A stretch of DNA of 28,043 bases from UBA8190 sp003453695 (lineage in GTDB: Bacteria > Actinomycetota > Acidimicrobiia > Acidimicrobiales > UBA8190), in assembly GCA_036796975.1 (NCBI GenBank), contig DAIRBY010000034.1, positions 1-28,043 on the forward strand, given 5' to 3'. The position numbers and the translations under genes are program-made. The first letter of the stretch is position 1. Each line of letters starts with the position of its first letter. The notes below the pieces were generated by a model. It did no database searches. It was not told where the DNA came from and saw nothing but the letters and a program-made list of their open reading frames with translations. Positions 13,724 to 20,747 of the stretch are shown piece after piece.

Positions 13724-14521
13724 TCACCGGGAGCGACTGGTTCGTCCTCGTAGCGCCACGAGGGCCGCCGAAAGCGACACCGTCCCCAGCGCCCCGAGGG
13801 CGATGGCGCCTTTGGCCAATACCCATGGCTGCCATCCAGTGAGGATGAGAGAGCGCAGTGCCTCGACCAGATAGGTGATCGGGTTGTAACTGGCTATGGC
13901 CTGATACCAGCCTGCGAGCTCGCCCCGCGGCACCACGGCATCGCTCAAGAAGAACAGCGGGAAGAACAGGCCGTACGAGGCGCTGATGGCTGCGGGGCTG
14001 CCGGTCTTGAGTGCAATGGCGTACGGGATACCGGTGAACGCCCAGCCCCAGAGACCGGCGAAGGCGACGAAGAGGGCAACACCGGCCGCACCTGTGGCGA
14101 ATCTGACTCCCAGTCCGAAGGCGATGGCGAGGACCGGAGCACAGAGCAGGACGATGAGGGCCGTATCGGCGGCCATCATGCCGAGGACGAGTGCGCTCCG
14201 GCGGACGGGGGTCATGCACAGCCGGTCGAAGTATCCGCCGGCGACGTCTGTGACCAGCACGGGTGCACGAGAGGTCCCGGTGACGGCGAAGGCGATCGCC
14301 ATGGGGACGAGAAAACCCTTGTAGCTCACGGAGGTGGCCTGCCGCACCAGGTTGGCGAACATGCCGATGTTGGTCGTGTAGAAGAAGGCGGGAACGAAGA
14401 TGGCGAGCACGACGGGGACCGGATCGCGGGGCATCTGCCGGAGGGCACGCCCGGCGATAGCGCACAGGTCGTGAACGAACCCGGTCCGGCGCCGGACTCG
14501 AGCAGTCGTCGGCTGGGTCAT
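13724..14521 (-). CDS. ABC-2 type exporter permease (DrrB-like)
   Basis: 265-aa membrane subunit of an ABC exporter. Six hydrophobic segments are visible, including VPVVLAIFVPAFFYTTNIG near the start and a late segment after YNPITYLVEALRSLILTG, the conserved ABC-2 signature near the C terminus. Similar proteins pair with DrrA-type ATPases to export drugs, lipids or peptides. I use the ATG at 14521 because it overlaps the ATPase stop as ATGA and has GAGGG 7 nt upstream; the ATG at 14527 is a poorer choice. Translation is therefore coupled to the ATPase gene. Regulation should come from the TetR protein encoded divergently upstream of the ATPase. Confidence 0.92.
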   Translation of the reverse strand: MTQPTTARVRRRTGFVHDLCAIAGRALRQMPRDPVPVVLAIFVPAFFYTTNIGMFANLVRQATSVSYKGFLVPMAIAFAVTGTSRAPVLVTDVAGGYFDRLCMTPVRRSALVLGMMAADTALIVLLCAPVLAIAFGLGVRFATGAAGVALFVAFAGLWGWAFTGIPYAIALKTGSPAAISASYGLFFPLFFLSDAVVPRGELAGWYQAIASYNPITYLVEALRSLILTGWQPWVLAKGAIALGALGTVSLSAALVALRGRTSRSR

Positions 14522-15522
14522 CCGCATGCCCTCGTCATGTCGGATTGCGGGGCCGCGCATTGGCGGAAGACGTCGTCGAGCGTCGGGGTTCTGAGCGTCA
14601 AGCTGCGGACGTGGACGTTCGCCCTCGACAGCTCGGCTGACAGCGGCAGAAGGGTCGCCGTCGAGTCCTGGGCCTTGACGACGATGGTCCCCCTGTCAGC
14701 GGTGACCTCGGTCACACGGTCCAGTGCCCGGAGAGCCTCCACCAACCATGGGCCGTGGCCCTCGGTCTCGATCACGATCACGTCTTCACTCACGAGACGC
14801 TTGAGGACAGCCGGTTCTCCCTCCACCACCAGGCGGCCACCGCGGATGATCCCGATTCGATCTGCCAAGGCGTCGGCCTCCTCCAGATACTGCGTGGTGA
14901 GGAAGACGGTGAGGCCGAGCTCCTCGTTGAGCCGGTGAACCTCGGCCCAGACCTCCTCCCGGGACGCAGGGTCGAGGCCGGTGGTGGGCTCGTCGAGGAA
15001 CAGCACCTCGGGCCCGTGGATGAGGGCGGCCGCCAAGTCGATCCGACGCTTCATGCCCCCCGAGTAGCCGCCGATGCGACGGTCGACCGCGCCTCCGAGG
15101 TTCACGAGGTCGAGGACCTCGGAGAGACGCCGACGCCGGTCGGCTCGGCCCAGCCCGTGCAGCTGCGCCTGCAGCTCGAGCAGCTCCCGGCCCGTCGCCC
15201 GCTCGTCGAGGGCGGCATCTTGAAGCGCCACTCCCATCTTGAGCCGCACGGCCTGCGGCTCCCGGACCACGTCGTGGCCGGCCACGCTGGCCGTGCCGCC
15301 GGTGGGACGGAGCAGCGTGCACAGGATGCGAATCAGGGTGGACTTGCCGGCCCCGTTCGGTCCCAGAAAGCCGTAGACCTCTCCTCGCTCGACGGCGAGC
15401 TCCAGGCCGGCGAGGGCGACGGTGGCGCCGAACCGGCGCTCGAGCCCGGCTGCCGTGATGGCGGCGTCGGAGCGCCCGGCGGTGCCAGCGACCTGGGATT
15501 CATACGTAAGAGTCTCGGACAT
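14518..15522 (-). CDS. ABC exporter ATP-binding protein (DrrA-like)
   Basis: 334-aa ATPase that powers the adjacent permease. Walker A is GPNGAGKST (54-62), the Q-loop is VALQDAALDE (98-107), the signature is YSGGMKRR (153-160), Walker B is VLFLDEPTTGLD (173-184), and the H-loop position is occupied by Gln in TTQYLEEAD, as is usual in DrrA-type exporters. The C-terminal ~90 residues form the DrrA accessory domain (EDVIVIETEG, LRTPTLDDVF). The ATG at 15522 is preceded at 7 nt by a CATACT -10 that lies inside an 18-bp palindrome, so the start is probably leaderless and TetR-controlled. First gene of a two-gene operon with the permease. Confidence 0.93.
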   Translation of the reverse strand: MSETLTYESQVAGTAGRSDAAITAAGLERRFGATVALAGLELAVERGEVYGFLGPNGAGKSTLIRILCTLLRPTGGTASVAGHDVVREPQAVRLKMGVALQDAALDERATGRELLELQAQLHGLGRADRRRRLSEVLDLVNLGGAVDRRIGGYSGGMKRRIDLAAALIHGPEVLFLDEPTTGLDPASREEVWAEVHRLNEELGLTVFLTTQYLEEADALADRIGIIRGGRLVVEGEPAVLKRLVSEDVIVIETEGHGPWLVEALRALDRVTEVTADRGTIVVKAQDSTATLLPLSAELSRANVHVRSLTLRTPTLDDVFRQCAAPQSDMTRACG

Positions 15523-15536
15523 ACTGATCAGTATGT
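15519..15536. promoter_or_regulatory. TetR operator, 18-bp perfect palindrome in a divergent promoter
   Basis: ACATACTGATCAGTATGT is a perfect inverted repeat in the 29-bp gap between the ABC ATPase ATG (15522, minus) and the tetR ATG (15552, plus). On the minus strand it contains the -10 CATACT (15535-15530), 7 nt from the ATG. On the plus strand it fills the spacer between a weak -35 CGGACA (15516-15521) and -10 TATTCT (15539-15544), which is 7 nt before the tetR ATG. One site would thus repress both transcripts. Confidence 0.88.
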
Positions 15537-15551
15537 AGTATTCTTTGACGT

Positions 15552-16193
15552 ATGGCAAGCCCCGCTGATCTCCAGCCGCTGACCCCCGACCGTCGACGTC
15601 AGATGACCCGGGAGCATCTGCTGCGGGCGGCCGCCCAGGTGTTCGCCGAGCAGGGCTTCCACGGCACGTCGCTGGACGAGGTCGCCGCTGCCGCCGGGTT
15701 CAGCAAGGGAGCGGTGTACTCGAACTTCCGGAACAAAGAGGACCTGTTCCTGGCGCTCCTCGGGTGGATCTACGCCCAGCTGATCGACTCGGTCAGAGAG
15801 ACGATCGATTCCTCACAAGCTCCTTCCGGCTCGCGACTGACCGACTTCGTCGATCTGGTGAGGCGCCAGGACTTCGAAGGCGGCGCCCGGTGGTCGGTGC
15901 TGTACGAGGAGTTCCACCTCTACGCCCTGCGCAACCCGGCCGCCCGCGAGAAGCTCGCCCAATTGGACCGCCAGGACATCGAGGCCGTGGCCACGGTGAT
16001 CGGACAGGAGCGCCAACGCCAGGGGCTCGAACCTCTCCGATCTGCGACCGACAGCGCCCGCATCGTCGTCGCCCTCATGAGAGGTGTGGCCATGATGCGT
16101 GCCTTGGAACCCGATGTCGCCGACGACGACGCGTTCTTGCAGGCGGTGCTGGAGTTCATCGCCCGCGGGCTGCTCGGGGCACCCCCCGGCTGA
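15552..16193 (+). CDS. TetR/AcrR-family repressor of the ABC exporter
   Basis: 213-aa dimeric repressor. The HTH (about residues 18-65) reads REHLLRAAAQVFAEQGFHGT, SLDEVAAAAGFSKGAVYSNF, RNKEDLF, the classical TetR pattern. The C-terminal all-helical ligand domain, with a YEEFHLYALRNP segment, is variable as expected. It probably binds the 18-bp palindrome at 15519-15536, silencing both itself and the divergent ABC operon until an exported compound relieves repression. A TATTCT -10 lies 7 nt before the ATG and no Shine-Dalgarno is seen, so its mRNA is probably leaderless. Confidence 0.92.
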   Translation: MASPADLQPLTPDRRRQMTREHLLRAAAQVFAEQGFHGTSLDEVAAAAGFSKGAVYSNFRNKEDLFLALLGWIYAQLIDSVRETIDSSQAPSGSRLTDFVDLVRRQDFEGGARWSVLYEEFHLYALRNPAAREKLAQLDRQDIEAVATVIGQERQRQGLEPLRSATDSARIVVALMRGVAMMRALEPDVADDDAFLQAVLEFIARGLLGAPPG

Positions 16194-16324
16194 GCCGAAC
16201 CACGAGGCTCAGCGGTTCGAGGCGGGGCCACGCCGTGGCCACGTCGACGAGATTCCTTCTCGGCGCACCCAGGGGCGGCTAGCCTGCGCCGCCGGTAGCC
16301 GGGTTCTTCGGCCAGGGGGTGGTC

Positions 16325-16891
16325 ATGGGGGTTGACAGCGGCGCGTACGACACCGTGCTGGTACTGCACGTGATGTGCGTGATCATCGGTTTCGGCGGCG
16401 TGTTCCTGAACGGGATCTACGGTGCCGAGTCCAAACGGCACGCTGGCCGCGAGGGCCTGGCCGTCTTCGAGGCGACAGAGCGCGTCGGCAAGATCGCCGA
16501 GGGGTTCATCCTGGCGGTGCCCGTCTTCGGCATCGCGCTCATCCTCATGAGCCACAGCCAGTGGCGCTTCTCTCAGACCTGGGTGATCGCCGCACTGGCC
16601 GTGTACGGGGCGGCGCTGACCCTGTCCTTCGGTGTGCACCTCCCCAACCTGCGCCGCATGGGCGGCCTCATGAAGGAGCTGGTGGCCATGACCGAAGGCC
16701 CTCCGGTCGTGGCAGGGGGGTCGGTGCCGGCCGACGACCCCGCTGCCACCAGGGCCATCGCCGCTTCCGGCCCCCCGCCCCAGGTGCAACAGCTTGAGCG
16801 CTGTGGTCGGCGCGCCGGCGTGTGCGGGGCCGCCCTCAACCTGGCCATCGTCGCCGCCGTCATCCTCATGGTCTGGAAGCCGGGAGCCTGA
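16325..16891 (+). CDS. DUF2269-like integral membrane protein
   Basis: 188-aa membrane protein of unknown function that resembles the DUF2269 family. Hydrophobic segments lie at about 8-28 (TVLVLHVMCVIIGFGGVFL), 60-78, 86-105 and 166-184. The His in the first segment and the AESKRHAGREG loop are typical of the family. A Pro/Ala-rich loop (residues ~125-150) precedes the last segment. I use the ATG at 16325, with AGGGGG 5 nt upstream; a GTG at 16319 overlaps that site. It follows tetR by 131 bp on the same strand and converges with the Clp_N gene, 39 bp apart. A gas-binding or transport role has been suggested for such proteins, but nothing here supports it. Confidence 0.75.
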   Translation: MGVDSGAYDTVLVLHVMCVIIGFGGVFLNGIYGAESKRHAGREGLAVFEATERVGKIAEGFILAVPVFGIALILMSHSQWRFSQTWVIAALAVYGAALTLSFGVHLPNLRRMGGLMKELVAMTEGPPVVAGGSVPADDPAATRAIAASGPPPQVQQLERCGRRAGVCGAALNLAIVAAVILMVWKPGA

Positions 16892-16930
16892 CCGGCCCTC
16901 CCGACGGGCACCCCGAAGGCGGGCCTTGGC

Positions 16931-17671
16931 TCAGAACGGCTCTGTCGCCACCATTTCGGCGAGCATCCGGTCGATGCGCTCGCTCGTCTCCGCGGCGGTG
17001 ATCCCGAGCGACGTGAGCACCCGGGAGCCGACAGAGTCGGGGTCGGCCAGCACGGCGAGGAGCAGGTGCTCGGTGCCGATGTAGTTGTGCCCGCGCCGCA
17101 GCGCTTCACGTGTCGCCACCTCGAGCGCTCGTTTCGTCTCCGGGGCGAAGGGGATGGGGTCGGGCAACTCGTCGATCGACGGGGCCGCTGCGGCATGAAC
17201 CGCCTTGCGGACCTCACCCGACGACACGCCCTGGGCATGCATCACCTCGGCGGCCACGCCCCCCGTCGCCACCAGGCCGAGGACGAGGTGCTCGGTCCCC
17301 ACTCCACGGTTCTTCATGCGTCCCGCCGCTTTGCGCGCCACTTCGACCGCCTTGCTGGCGCGTGGCGTGAACCGGTTGAAGATCCGTCCCGCAGGAACGT
17401 CTCCGGGGCCGGGCACGAACTTCTTCTGTGCCGCTTGTTTGGTCACACCCATGCTCGCCCCGATCGCCGTCCACGAGGCCCCTTCGTGGCGCGCCTGGTC
17501 GACGAAGTGGCCGACCAGGTGGTCGCCGAGCTCCCCGAGCTGTTCGCCGATGGCCACCGCCGCGGGGAGACGCGTCAGGGCGTCCTCGTTCCCGTGGCCG
17601 GCTCCCTCGATCAGGGCGATCAGGTCGGTGAGGGTGACACCGAGTTCGGCGAGGTCAGGAGGGTTGTCCAT
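16931..17671 (-). CDS. HTH-Clp_N fusion protein (ClpC-type N-domain without ATPase)
   Basis: 246-aa soluble protein. Residues ~15-90 form a helical N-terminal part with a helix-turn-helix, EGASWTAIGASMGVTKQAAQ. Residues ~101-160 and ~174-238 are the two repeats of a Clp N-terminal domain: FTPRASKAVEVARKAAGRMK with VGTEHLVLGLV, and FAPETKRALEVATREALRRG with IGTEHLLLAVL. In ClpC/ClpA this domain binds substrates, adaptors or phosphoarginine. No AAA+ module follows, so it is not an unfoldase; a DNA-binding protein that senses damaged or marked proteins is a reasonable inference. A -10 TAGAGT lies 6 nt before the ATG at 17671, and both the -10 and the -35 sit inside two inverted repeats, suggesting autoregulation. 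Confidence 0.88.
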   Translation of the reverse strand: MDNPPDLAELGVTLTDLIALIEGAGHGNEDALTRLPAAVAIGEQLGELGDHLVGHFVDQARHEGASWTAIGASMGVTKQAAQKKFVPGPGDVPAGRIFNRFTPRASKAVEVARKAAGRMKNRGVGTEHLVLGLVATGGVAAEVMHAQGVSSGEVRKAVHAAAAPSIDELPDPIPFAPETKRALEVATREALRRGHNYIGTEHLLLAVLADPDSVGSRVLTSLGITAAETSERIDRMLAEMVATEPF

Positions 17672-17672
17672 G

Positions 17673-17720
17673 CGTCAACTCTACGTTGACGATGGGCCCA
17701 GCGTCAACCCCTGGTTGACG
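17673..17720. promoter_or_regulatory. Twin 19-bp inverted repeats over the HTH-Clp_N promoter
   Basis: Two copies of CGTCAAC-N5-GTTGACG, at 17673-17691 and 17702-17720, have arms perfect over 7 bp and a spacing of 29 bp. On the minus strand TTGACG from the outer copy (17707-17702) is a good -35, 18 nt before the -10 TAGAGT (17683-17678), which overlaps the inner copy. The -10 is 6 nt from the ATG at 17671. The same spacer is the upstream region of the divergent phosphatase gene. Confidence 0.85.
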
Positions 17721-17778
17721 GCGCTGGGTGGTGTCCCGGAACCGGGGCCGCAGGTTGTTTCCGCCATCATGGCTGGCC

Positions 17779-18300
17779 ATGGCCGGCCAGCCCCAGGTGC
17801 ATCCCGTGGTCGTCGTGCTCTGCACCGGGAACGCGGCGCGCTCGGTCATGGCAGGGGCGATGCTCGAGGCGCTGGGCGTGTCCGCCCGCATCGTCACCGC
17901 CGGCACCCACGTGATCGAGAACCAGCCCATGAGCATCCGGACCCGCGCCGCCCTCCAGGCCGTCGGTGTCGAGGTGCCGCGCCACCGCAGCCGCCAGCTG
18001 AGCGACGACCACGTCGCCGAGGCCCACCTGGTCGTGGCCATGGCCGCCGAGCACGTGCGCTACGTCCGTCGCCGCCATCCCGAGGCGGCGGCACGTACCG
18101 CCACCGTCGTGTGGCTGGCCGAGCACCTGCCACCCGGACCGGGAGCGCTCTCGACGCGGGTGGAGGCGATGCACCTCGAGGAGCTCGACCCGCAGTCGCA
18201 GGGGGACGTCGCCGACCCCGCCGGCGGGAGCGACGACGACTACCTGCAGTGTGCCCGGCGGCTACACGGCCTCGTCGACGCACTCGTCTCCCGTTTGTGA
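17779..18300 (+). CDS. Low-molecular-weight protein phosphatase-like protein
   Basis: 173-aa protein of the LMW phosphotyrosine phosphatase / arsenate reductase superfamily. The P-loop is CTGNAARS with nucleophile C15 and R21 in VVVVLCTGNAARSVMAG; a DP pair near residue 147 (DPAGGSDDDY) is the likely general acid. Secondary structure elements IVTAGTHV and LSDDHVAEAHLVVAMAAEHV fit the fold. The residue after Asn in the P-loop is Ala, where phosphotyrosine enzymes usually have Ile and the phosphoarginine phosphatase YwlE has Thr, so the substrate is open. I start at the ATG at 17779; the frame is open back to 17728. It diverges from the HTH-Clp_N gene across 107 bp with twin operators. Confidence 0.8.
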   Translation: MAGQPQVHPVVVVLCTGNAARSVMAGAMLEALGVSARIVTAGTHVIENQPMSIRTRAALQAVGVEVPRHRSRQLSDDHVAEAHLVVAMAAEHVRYVRRRHPEAAARTATVVWLAEHLPPGPGALSTRVEAMHLEELDPQSQGDVADPAGGSDDDYLQCARRLHGLVDALVSRL

Positions 18301-18313
18301 CGCTCCTCGGCCT

Positions 18314-18913
18314 TCAGACGCCGACTGGCTGGCGCAGCTCGGGGCGGCGAAGGGTCACATCGGCGCAGGCGGCACACACCTCGTCGGGGATCATCCCGGC
18401 CCGCATGAGCACGCCGAAGATCCTGCAGCCGAGGCAGTAGCCCACCACCGACTCCAAGAAGGCGGCGGCGGCCAGCAGGCCGACCACCACCAGGGCGGCG
18501 GAGTCGAGGCCGAAGCCGAACCACAGCACGAGCGACACCGTGCTGAAGGCCACACCCATGGCCTGGGCGAAGCGCTTGGGCGGCCCTGCCACCAGCCGGG
18601 GTGGAGCCAGGCGGGGGGCGACCACCCGGGTGGCCAGCTGGCCGAGGGGGCTCAGGGTGGGACCGGTGAGCACCCGGGCCCAGAACCCGTAGCACAAGGG
18701 GATGAGCAGCCAGGGCTGTCCCCAGGCGACGGTGGCGGCGCACAGCACGACGACCCCGCCGGCCACGACCCGCGCCGCCACCTCGTTCACCGGGTTGGGG
18801 AACCGGAAGATGCTGCGGAGCCTCGTGCGCAACCCTGACCACCTCCTGGCGCCGGCCCATCCGCCGGGGCTGGCGAGGCCCGAAAGCTTACCTGCCAGGT
18901 CGGCTTTGGCCAT
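18314..18913 (-). CDS. DUF4395 membrane protein
   Basis: 199-aa membrane protein of the DUF4395 family. It has the family start NPVNEVAARVVAGGVVVL, then PLCYGFWARVLTGPTLSPLG, GPPKRFAQAMG, and the conserved end FLESVVGYCLGCRIFG. Four hydrophobic segments are predicted. A C-x2-C (YCLGC) lies in the last segment and a second C-x2-C (CAAC) in the tail. Such cysteines, and the frequent co-occurrence of this family with thioredoxin or sulfurtransferase genes elsewhere, hint at a thiol-redox or sulfur role, unproven. It starts at the ATG at 18913, 51 bp after the tetR stop, and is probably co-transcribed with it. It converges with the phosphatase gene. Confidence 0.88.
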   Translation of the reverse strand: MAKADLAGKLSGLASPGGWAGARRWSGLRTRLRSIFRFPNPVNEVAARVVAGGVVVLCAATVAWGQPWLLIPLCYGFWARVLTGPTLSPLGQLATRVVAPRLAPPRLVAGPPKRFAQAMGVAFSTVSLVLWFGFGLDSAALVVVGLLAAAAFLESVVGYCLGCRIFGVLMRAGMIPDEVCAACADVTLRRPELRQPVGV

Positions 18914-18964
18914 CGCCGGAACGAGGCGGCCGGGCCCCGGTCAGGCGGCCCGGCGACGCGGCGC

Positions 18965-19600
18965 TCAGTCCCGGTGGACGGAGCGCAGGCCGGCCCAGGC
19001 CAGGTCGGCCAGGCGGCGGGCCGAGCGGTCGGCATCGGCCTCGTCGAACGGCGCGCCCGAGCGCTTGTGGAGGTCGAAGAAGTAGCGGCTCGCACCTTCG
19101 GCCATCCCCACCACGGCGTAGGCCAGCATGCGGCGGTGGTCCTCGTCGAGGCCGGCGTCGATCAGCACGTCGATGGCCTCGGCCAGCATGTCCTCCACGT
19201 GGCGGACAGCGCGCGACAGCTCGGGGTCGTCGGGGACCTCGCTGCCGAACAGCAGCGAGAAGGCCTCCGACTGCGACACCACCAGATGGAAGTAGGCGGC
19301 GAACCCTCCCTCCACCTGTTGCCGGGGACCGTCGGCGGCGGCCACCGCCTTGCCGATGGCGTCGAGCAGCGACTGCGCCACGCCGTCGCACAGCTCGAGG
19401 TACAGCGCCCGCTTGGAGGCGAAGTGCTGGTACAGCAGGGGCTTGGTGACCCCGGCCGCCTCGGCGATCTCGTCCATGGTGGTGGCCTCGAAACCGCGCG
19501 CCGCGAACAGCCGCAGGGCCACCTGGAGCAGCTGCTGGCGACGGACGTCGGCGGGCAGGCGCTTGGGCGCGTCGGCGCCAGGTCCCGCTCGGCTCGTCAT
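18965..19600 (-). CDS. TetR-family transcriptional regulator
   Basis: 211-aa regulator. The HTH region reads RRQQLLQVALRLFAARGFEA, TTMDEIAEAAGVTKPLLYQH, FASKRALYLELCDG. The C-terminal ligand domain resembles the TetR_C regulators of lipid metabolism, with conserved FGSEVPDDPELSRAV and YFFDLHKRSG. Ligand and targets are unknown; it may control the DUF4395 gene downstream or the lipid-like genes nearby. Its ATG at 19600 has a -10 TAGGAT 7 nt upstream and no Shine-Dalgarno, indicating a leaderless mRNA. The TAG of that hexamer is the stop codon of the upstream glycosyltransferase gene. Confidence 0.92.
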   Translation of the reverse strand: MTSRAGPGADAPKRLPADVRRQQLLQVALRLFAARGFEATTMDEIAEAAGVTKPLLYQHFASKRALYLELCDGVAQSLLDAIGKAVAAADGPRQQVEGGFAAYFHLVVSQSEAFSLLFGSEVPDDPELSRAVRHVEDMLAEAIDVLIDAGLDEDHRRMLAYAVVGMAEGASRYFFDLHKRSGAPFDEADADRSARRLADLAWAGLRSVHRD

Positions 19601-19607
19601 CAGCCGG

Positions 19608-19613
19608 ATCCTA
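19608..19613 (-). promoter_or_regulatory. -10 hexamer of tetR, overlapping the glycosyltransferase stop codon
   Basis: TAGGAT on the minus strand, 7 nt before the ATG at 19600. Its first three bases are the TAG stop of the upstream gene. Confidence 0.5.
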
Positions 19614-20723
19614 CTGGGCGTGGCGCACGGCACCCCTCTGACCTGGGACAGCGCTCCCGGTCGCAGACGGCGCCGCGACGCCGTCCACGCCCAACGTCCC
19701 AAGCAACGGCTCCAGTCGCCGGGGCAGGTCGTGAAGAGAGAAGTGGCGCCGTGCCACGTCGTGGTTGTGGTCGAGCACGTGCTCGTCGGGCTGGGCCACG
19801 AAGCGCGCCAGTGGACCCGGGTGCTCGGAGGAGAACCAGCGGAAGCCGAAGGCGGCGAGCTCGGCCGCTACCGGGTACGCGCCGACGGCCAGGGGGCGGC
19901 GGTAGACGGCCGACTCCACCGACGGATTGCCGAAGCCCTCCCAGGTGGAGGGGAGCGTCACCACGTCGCAGGCGCCATAGGCGTCCTCAGGCGCCGTCCG
20001 GGCCCCGCCGGGGGCGGGGCCGTGGCGAACGGGGACGCCCGCCCCCCCGAGCAGCGCGTCGAGCTCGGTCCCGTATCCCTCTTCGGCGGGGCCGAGGAGC
20101 CAGTAGACGCCCCCGACGGCGCGCGCCACGGCGATGCCTCCCGCCACGTTCTTCCTGGCGATGGCCCGGGTGGGTTGCAGGACCAGCACCTCGTCCTCGT
20201 CCACCTCGAGCGCCCGCCGCACGGCCGAGCGGCGGCCGGGAGTGGCGTCGGTGTCGAAGGTGTTGCGCACCACCGTGGCCGTGATCCCGACGTCGGCCAA
20301 CTGCCGCCGGCTCAACTCGTTCACGGTCACGTGCACCCAGCTCGGATCGTCGGGCGGCGGCGGCCAGCCGGCGAAGCGCTGGCGTTGCCAGGGCAGGTCG
20401 TGGTGGTGGAGCAGGGCAGGACGCCCGCGCAGTGCCTCGGCCACGACGGCGGCGGCGGCAGGGTTGAGGGGGAGCGAGCACAGGTTCTCGACCACCACCA
20501 CGTCGGCGTCGCCGAGAGCGGCGGCCACGTCGCCCACCGATGGCGGCTCGGTGGCGTCGATGGCGAGGCCGGGCAGCAGGTGGTCGGCGTCGCCTTCGCC
20601 CGCCACGGTCGTGACCCGCCAGCCCAACTGCTCGAGCGCCCACCCCCACTTGGCCGCCTCGATGGCCACTCCGTCGGTGCCGCCGAGACGGAACGAGACC
20701 AGAGCAGCACGAAGAGGGGACAC
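19611..20723 (-). CDS. Glycosyltransferase, GT4-like (GT-B fold)
   Basis: 370-aa cytosolic sugar transferase. The N-terminal Rossmann domain has the acceptor-side motif SFRLGGTDGVAIEAAKWGWA; the C-terminal domain has the nucleotide-sugar strand VLVLQPTRAIARKN, then CDVVTLPSTWEGFGNPSVES, the E-x7-E type donor-binding motif of family GT4. Donor and acceptor cannot be told. The start is the GTG at 20723, reading VSPLRAALVSFRLGG; upstream residues in the same frame show no homology. A -10 TAGCGT lies 8 nt before it and overlaps the -10 of the divergent enoyl-CoA-hydratase-like gene. A GDP-mannose dehydratase gene nearby suggests surface glycan or glycolipid synthesis. Confidence 0.85.
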   Translation of the reverse strand: MSPLRAALVSFRLGGTDGVAIEAAKWGWALEQLGWRVTTVAGEGDADHLLPGLAIDATEPPSVGDVAAALGDADVVVVENLCSLPLNPAAAAVVAEALRGRPALLHHHDLPWQRQRFAGWPPPPDDPSWVHVTVNELSRRQLADVGITATVVRNTFDTDATPGRRSAVRRALEVDEDEVLVLQPTRAIARKNVAGGIAVARAVGGVYWLLGPAEEGYGTELDALLGGAGVPVRHGPAPGGARTAPEDAYGACDVVTLPSTWEGFGNPSVESAVYRRPLAVGAYPVAAELAAFGFRWFSSEHPGPLARFVAQPDEHVLDHNHDVARRHFSLHDLPRRLEPLLGTLGVDGVAAPSATGSAVPGQRGAVRHAQ

Positions 20724-20731
20724 CGACCCGG

Positions 20732-20741
20732 ACGCTATCGT
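20732..20741. promoter_or_regulatory. Overlapping divergent -10 elements
   Basis: The 10-bp ACGCTATCGT gives TATCGT on the plus strand (20736-20741), 6 nt before the GTG at 20748, and TAGCGT on the minus strand (20737-20732), 8 nt before the GTG at 20723. The two -10s share the central TA, so the two leaderless promoters should exclude each other. Confidence 0.5.
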
Positions 20742-20747
20742 CGGGCG

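Noticed and set aside
16892..16930. Terminator hairpin between the DUF2269 and HTH-Clp_N genes
   Set aside because: A GGCCC...GGGCC pairing is possible, but the stem is short with a long loop and no U-tract; in DNA this GC-rich it could be chance.
19350..20747. Upstream extension of the enoyl-CoA-hydratase frame by more than 460 codons
   Set aside because: It runs antisense to the glycosyltransferase and tetR genes, and crotonase homology begins only after the GTG at 20748.
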